From Elusimicrobiota bacterium (GTDB taxonomy: Bacteria; Elusimicrobiota; Elusimicrobia; UBA1565; UBA9628): a DNA stretch of 36,769 nucleotides. The notes below the pieces were generated by a model. The model saw only the letters and a program-made list of their open reading frames with translations, did not search any database and was not told where the DNA came from. The DNA is taken from the NCBI GenBank assembly GCA_016191335.1, contig JACPOW010000045.1, positions 1-36,769 of the forward strand, given 5' to 3'. The translations under genes were made by a program, and so were the position numbers. Within the stretch, counting starts at the first letter, position 1, and every line of letters starts with the position of its first letter. Shown here one piece after another: positions 34,456-36,769 of this stretch.

Positions 34456-35243
34456 CCGTCCTGCGCAAGTACTGGCGCATCTGGCTGCGCACCGCCTCGA
34501 TGGCGATGCAGGCCCAGCTCACCTACCGCCTGGGCTCCTTCGGCTTCCTGCTCGGCAAGATGATCCGGCTCCTCTTCTTCTTCGCCTTCATGGCCGCCGT
34601 GTTCAACCACGTCGAGACCGTGGCCGGCTACAACCTCGTGGAGACGGCGCTGTTCTTCATGACCTTCAACCTCGTGGACATGACCGCGCAGATCCTGTTC
34701 CGCGGCGTGTACGGCGCGCGGCGCACGGTCAGCGAGGGCGACTTCGATTTTTATCTCGTACAGCCCTGCTCTCCTTTATTCCGCATGACCTGCTCGAGCG
34801 TGGACTTCCTGGACATCATCACCATCGTCCCGGTGATCGTCATGACGGGCGTGGTCTTCGCGCGTCTGCCGCCGCTCGGCTGGCAGAACTACGCCGCCTA
34901 CGCGCTCCTGATGCTCAACGGCGTGGTCCTGATCTACGCCATCCACATCCTCGTCGCCGCGCTGGCCGTGCGCACCCAGGAGCTCGAGAGCGCCATCTGG
35001 ATCTACCGCGACGTGATGTTCATGGGGAAGTTCCCCGTCGACGTCTACGCCCCGGCCGTGCGCTGGGCCCTGACCTTGGGCATCCCGATCGCCGTGATGA
35101 CGACCTTCCCCGCCAAAGCCCTCCTGGGCCGCCTGTCCCTCGCCTGGGTCGCCTACGCCCTGGCCCTGACCGCCGTCGCTTTGCCCCTCTCCTGGCTGTT
35201 CTGGAAGGATTCCGTCGCCCGCTACACCTCCAGCTCCAGCTGA
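34452..35243 (+). CDS. ABC-2 type exporter permease, subunit 2
   Basis: 263 residues, six hydrophobic segments, same family as subunit 1: MQAQLTYRLGSFGFLLGKMIRLLFFFAFM, then RRTVSEGDFDFYLVQPCSPLFRM, which matches the family's G.ISxxLIRP block. With the ATPase it should make a heterodimeric exporter, a layout seen in viologen and other drug exporters. The gene ends 5 nt before the left inverted repeat that flanks the PilZ gene. Confidence 0.88.
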   Translation: MTVLRKYWRIWLRTASMAMQAQLTYRLGSFGFLLGKMIRLLFFFAFMAAVFNHVETVAGYNLVETALFFMTFNLVDMTAQILFRGVYGARRTVSEGDFDFYLVQPCSPLFRMTCSSVDFLDIITIVPVIVMTGVVFARLPPLGWQNYAAYALLMLNGVVLIYAIHILVAALAVRTQELESAIWIYRDVMFMGKFPVDVYAPAVRWALTLGIPIAVMTTFPAKALLGRLSLAWVAYALALTAVALPLSWLFWKDSVARYTSSSS

Positions 35244-35247
35244 TGAT

Positions 35248-35308
35248 GGTGCCTGGCATTCCACTTTTTTCACTTTCCGGTGTCAGTCTTACCGGTATTT
35301 TCAGTATT
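35248..35308 (+). repeat. Left inverted repeat flanking the PilZ gene
   Basis: Contains GGTGCC (35248-35253), GGTGTCAG (35279-35286) and CAGTATT (35302-35308). Read against the reverse complement of 35745-35804, the blocks are in the same order and near-identical spacing, with 16 of 22 matches in the inner part. The GGTGCC/GGTGTCAG words are typical of REP-like dispersed palindromes. Confidence 0.55.
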
Positions 35309-35335
35309 GACGCCGTAACCGGCCCCGGATACCCT
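35307..35335 (+). promoter_or_regulatory. Sigma70-type promoter of the PilZ gene, predicted leaderless
   Basis: TTGACG (35307-35312), 17 nt, TACCCT (35330-35335), then 7 nt to ATG 35343. The -35 lies at the inner edge of the left repeat. Confidence 0.6.
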
Positions 35336-35342
35336 AAAGACG

Positions 35343-35726
35343 ATGAATGAGAGCGGCCGCACCCATCAGCGCTGGCCCAGCGACCTCGTCGTCGAGGTCT
35401 TCAGCGGGCCCGTGGGCGGCGTGCGCATCGGCGAGGGCGTCCTGCTCGACCTGAGCCTCACCGGCTGCCTGCTGCGCGTGCGCGGCCTGCTCAAGGTCGG
35501 CTCGACCTACCGCATCAGCGTCATATGGCAGGACGCAACGCTCGACCTGCCCGGACGCGTCGCCCGCGACGCCGGGCGGTCCGGCACGGACGCCGAGGCC
35601 CGACATTACGGCATCGCCTTCAACCTCACCGGCGGCCAGGAACGCTCCCTGCGCGGCCTCCTCGACCACGTCCGGCGCAACCAGAAGCCCGAGGACGGCG
35701 GTTTCCTCCGCAATTATTGGGGCTGA
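35343..35726 (+). CDS. PilZ-domain protein
   Basis: 127 residues, nearly all one PilZ domain. The cyclic-di-GMP binding residues appear as R6-x3-R10 (RTHQR) and D-x-S-x-x-G (DLSLTG, 36-41), followed by the beta barrel (CLLRVRGLLKVGSTYRISVIW, DLPGRVARD, HYGIAFNL). The spacing fits a real c-di-GMP receptor. No output domain or motility gene is close. It stands alone between imperfect inverted repeats with its own promoter, so it may have arrived as a unit. Confidence 0.88.
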   Translation: MNESGRTHQRWPSDLVVEVFSGPVGGVRIGEGVLLDLSLTGCLLRVRGLLKVGSTYRISVIWQDATLDLPGRVARDAGRSGTDAEARHYGIAFNLTGGQERSLRGLLDHVRRNQKPEDGGFLRNYWG

Positions 35727-35744
35727 CCCAGCCCCCCAGCGACA

Positions 35745-35804
35745 AATACTGTCATTACCGTTAGGCCTGACACCATTTACGCAAACATCGGTAGGTCTGG
35801 CACC
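35745..35804 (-). repeat. Right inverted repeat flanking the PilZ gene
   Basis: Contains AATACTG (35745-35751), CTGACACC (35767-35774) and GGCACC (35799-35804), which are the reverse complements of the left-side blocks in mirrored order. The block between the two GGTGCC/GGTGTCAG-type words has diverged most. No T-run or gene is inside. Confidence 0.55.
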
Positions 35805-35817
35805 CTTCCGTCGCCGG

Positions 35818-36769
35818 TCAGGCGACGTCGAGGGAGGAGATGCGGAAGGTGGGGGCGCCCAGCGAGCCCTGGAAGGTGAGGTCGGAGGCGACGCCGTCGA
35901 CGCGGGACAGCAGGTCGAGGAGGCTGCCGGAGATCATGGCGCCTTTGACGGGGCGGGCGACGCGGCCGCGCTCGATGGACAGGCCGGAGACGCCGACGGA
36001 GAAGGCGCCGGAGACGGGGTCCACCATGTGCATGCCGAGGACCTCGGCGACGAGGAGGCCGGACTTCGTGTCCTTGATGAGGGCCTCGCGCGTCATCGCG
36101 CCGGGGGCGAGGTAGAGGTTCGACGCGCCGGGGCCGGGCAGGCCGGCGTAGGACTCGCGGTAGGCGCAGCCGTTCGAGGGCAGTCCCTCCCGGGCCGCGG
36201 TGAACGCGTCGTGGAAGAAGCCGCGCAGGACGCCCGCCTCGATCATCGCCTTGTCGCGGGTCGGCACGCCCTCGTCGTCGAAGCGGCAGGAGCCGAGGCC
36301 CCCGGGCCGTCGGGGGTCGTCGCGCAAGGTGACGAGCGGGGAGGCGACGGCCGTGCCGAGCTTGCCGGCCAGCAAGGAGCGCCCGCCCTGGACCTCGTCG
36401 CCGGAGAGCAGCTCCGCCAGCAGCTCGAGGAACTCCCCCGCGACCCAGGGCTCGAAGAGGATGGCGCGCTTGTCGGCGCGGGCCCGCCGGGCGCCGAGCA
36501 GGGACGACGCGCGCAGGCCCGCCTCGCGGCCCGCCGCGGCGAAGTCGAGCGAGGAGGCGCGCCGTTCGGCGCGGTAACCCTCGCCGAGCTGGACCTCGGC
36601 CCCGTCCTCGGCGGCGACGACGAGGGAGACGCTGGCGGAGCCGCCGCGCTCGCTCGCGAACAGGCCGCTCGTGCCGGCGACGACGACGGAACCTCGGCTC
36701 TCGGCGTACTCCACGCGCATGACCTTGGCCACGCGCGGCGCGGCCAGCGCGGCCGCCTCGGCCTCGCGC
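35818..36769 (-). CDS. pmbA: TldE/PmbA-family protein, C-terminal part (runs off the window)
   Basis: About 316 residues are visible; the frame stays open to base 36769 with REAEAAALAAPRVAKVMRVEY, so roughly the first 130 residues are outside. Matching blocks are GGRSLLAGKLG, VTLRDDPRRPGGLGS, CRFDDEGVPTRDKAMIEAGVLRGFFHDAFTA, SNLYLAPGAMTREALI and GLSIERGRVARPVKG. The zinc motif HE-x3-H of the partner TldD is not seen, which fits the inactive partner subunit TldE/PmbA. The TldD/TldE complex trims peptides such as microcin precursors. tldD is not in the window and may lie just upstream of the edge. Confidence 0.88.
   Translation of the reverse strand, partial: REAEAAALAAPRVAKVMRVEYAESRGSVVVAGTSGLFASERGGSASVSLVVAAEDGAEVQLGEGYRAERRASSLDFAAAGREAGLRASSLLGARRARADKRAILFEPWVAGEFLELLAELLSGDEVQGGRSLLAGKLGTAVASPLVTLRDDPRRPGGLGSCRFDDEGVPTRDKAMIEAGVLRGFFHDAFTAAREGLPSNGCAYRESYAGLPGPGASNLYLAPGAMTREALIKDTKSGLLVAEVLGMHMVDPVSGAFSVGVSGLSIERGRVARPVKGAMISGSLLDLLSRVDGVASDLTFQGSLGAPTFRISSLDVA

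Overview
The window is 36.8 kb of very GC-rich, densely packed bacterial DNA with about 42 protein genes (one partial at the right edge, one broken), no RNA genes, no CRISPR array and no transposase. Signal peptides, a two-domain M16 peptidase, a TldE/PmbA protein and ABC-2 exporters suggest a diderm bacterium. The SufBCDSU set with Ala/Pro-rich secreted proteins would fit a high-GC uncultured phylum such as Elusimicrobiota, but this is a low-confidence guess that marker-gene searches would have to settle.

Layout. 184-4244: P5C dehydrogenase (pruA), a small PycTM-like membrane protein, and a minus-strand block tetR, trxA, ECF sigma factor, zinc-type anti-sigma factor. 4321-7548 (plus): FkbM methyltransferase, a coiled-coil membrane protein, a secreted heavy-metal-binding protein and a secreted protein with an ADP-ribosyltransferase-like motif. 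7545-9503 (minus): histidine kinase, PEBP protein and a small Ig-like protein. 9605-20821 (minus): an apparent 14-ORF polycistron with mostly overlapping or touching genes, sufB-C-D-S-U-T, rrf2/iscR-like, nifU-like, PHP phosphatase, GDPD, nadA in two pieces, a DUF255-like protein and a FIST protein. 20901-26772 (plus): two tandem paralogous zinc-ribbon/TM/carboxypeptidase-regulatory-domain proteins, a DUF4015 glycoside-hydrolase-like protein and an M16 metallopeptidase. 26766-32001 (minus): a membrane-anchored unknown, an SseB-TPR protein, an SDR, proA and proB. 32086-35243 (plus): peptide deformylase and a three-gene ABC-2 exporter. 35343-35726: a PilZ gene between imperfect inverted repeats. 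35818-36769: partial pmbA.

Three themes stand out. First, at least ten genes have a sigma70-type promoter (mostly a -35 and -10 about 17 nt apart) whose -10 box ends only 5-9 nt before the start codon, so their mRNAs should be leaderless or nearly so. Other genes (trxA, nifU-like, the metal-binding protein) have strong Shine-Dalgarno sequences. Second, an 18-bp palindrome of the form ACTGT-N8-ACAGT occurs in the promoters of proA and proB/def and, imperfectly, next to pruA, plus once near 9590. This links the proline and glutamate-semialdehyde genes to one unidentified regulator; the shape also matches a LexA-type box. Third, nadA has lost its central domain in a frameshifting deletion, although the pieces still sit inside the tightly packed suf-led operon.

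Fe-S cluster assembly (Suf), an Fe-S-type Rrf2 regulator at the end of the suf genes, and the Fe-S enzyme NadA share one transcription unit. trxA next to an ECF sigma factor and an RsrA-spaced anti-sigma factor suggests a second, thiol-redox, control circuit.
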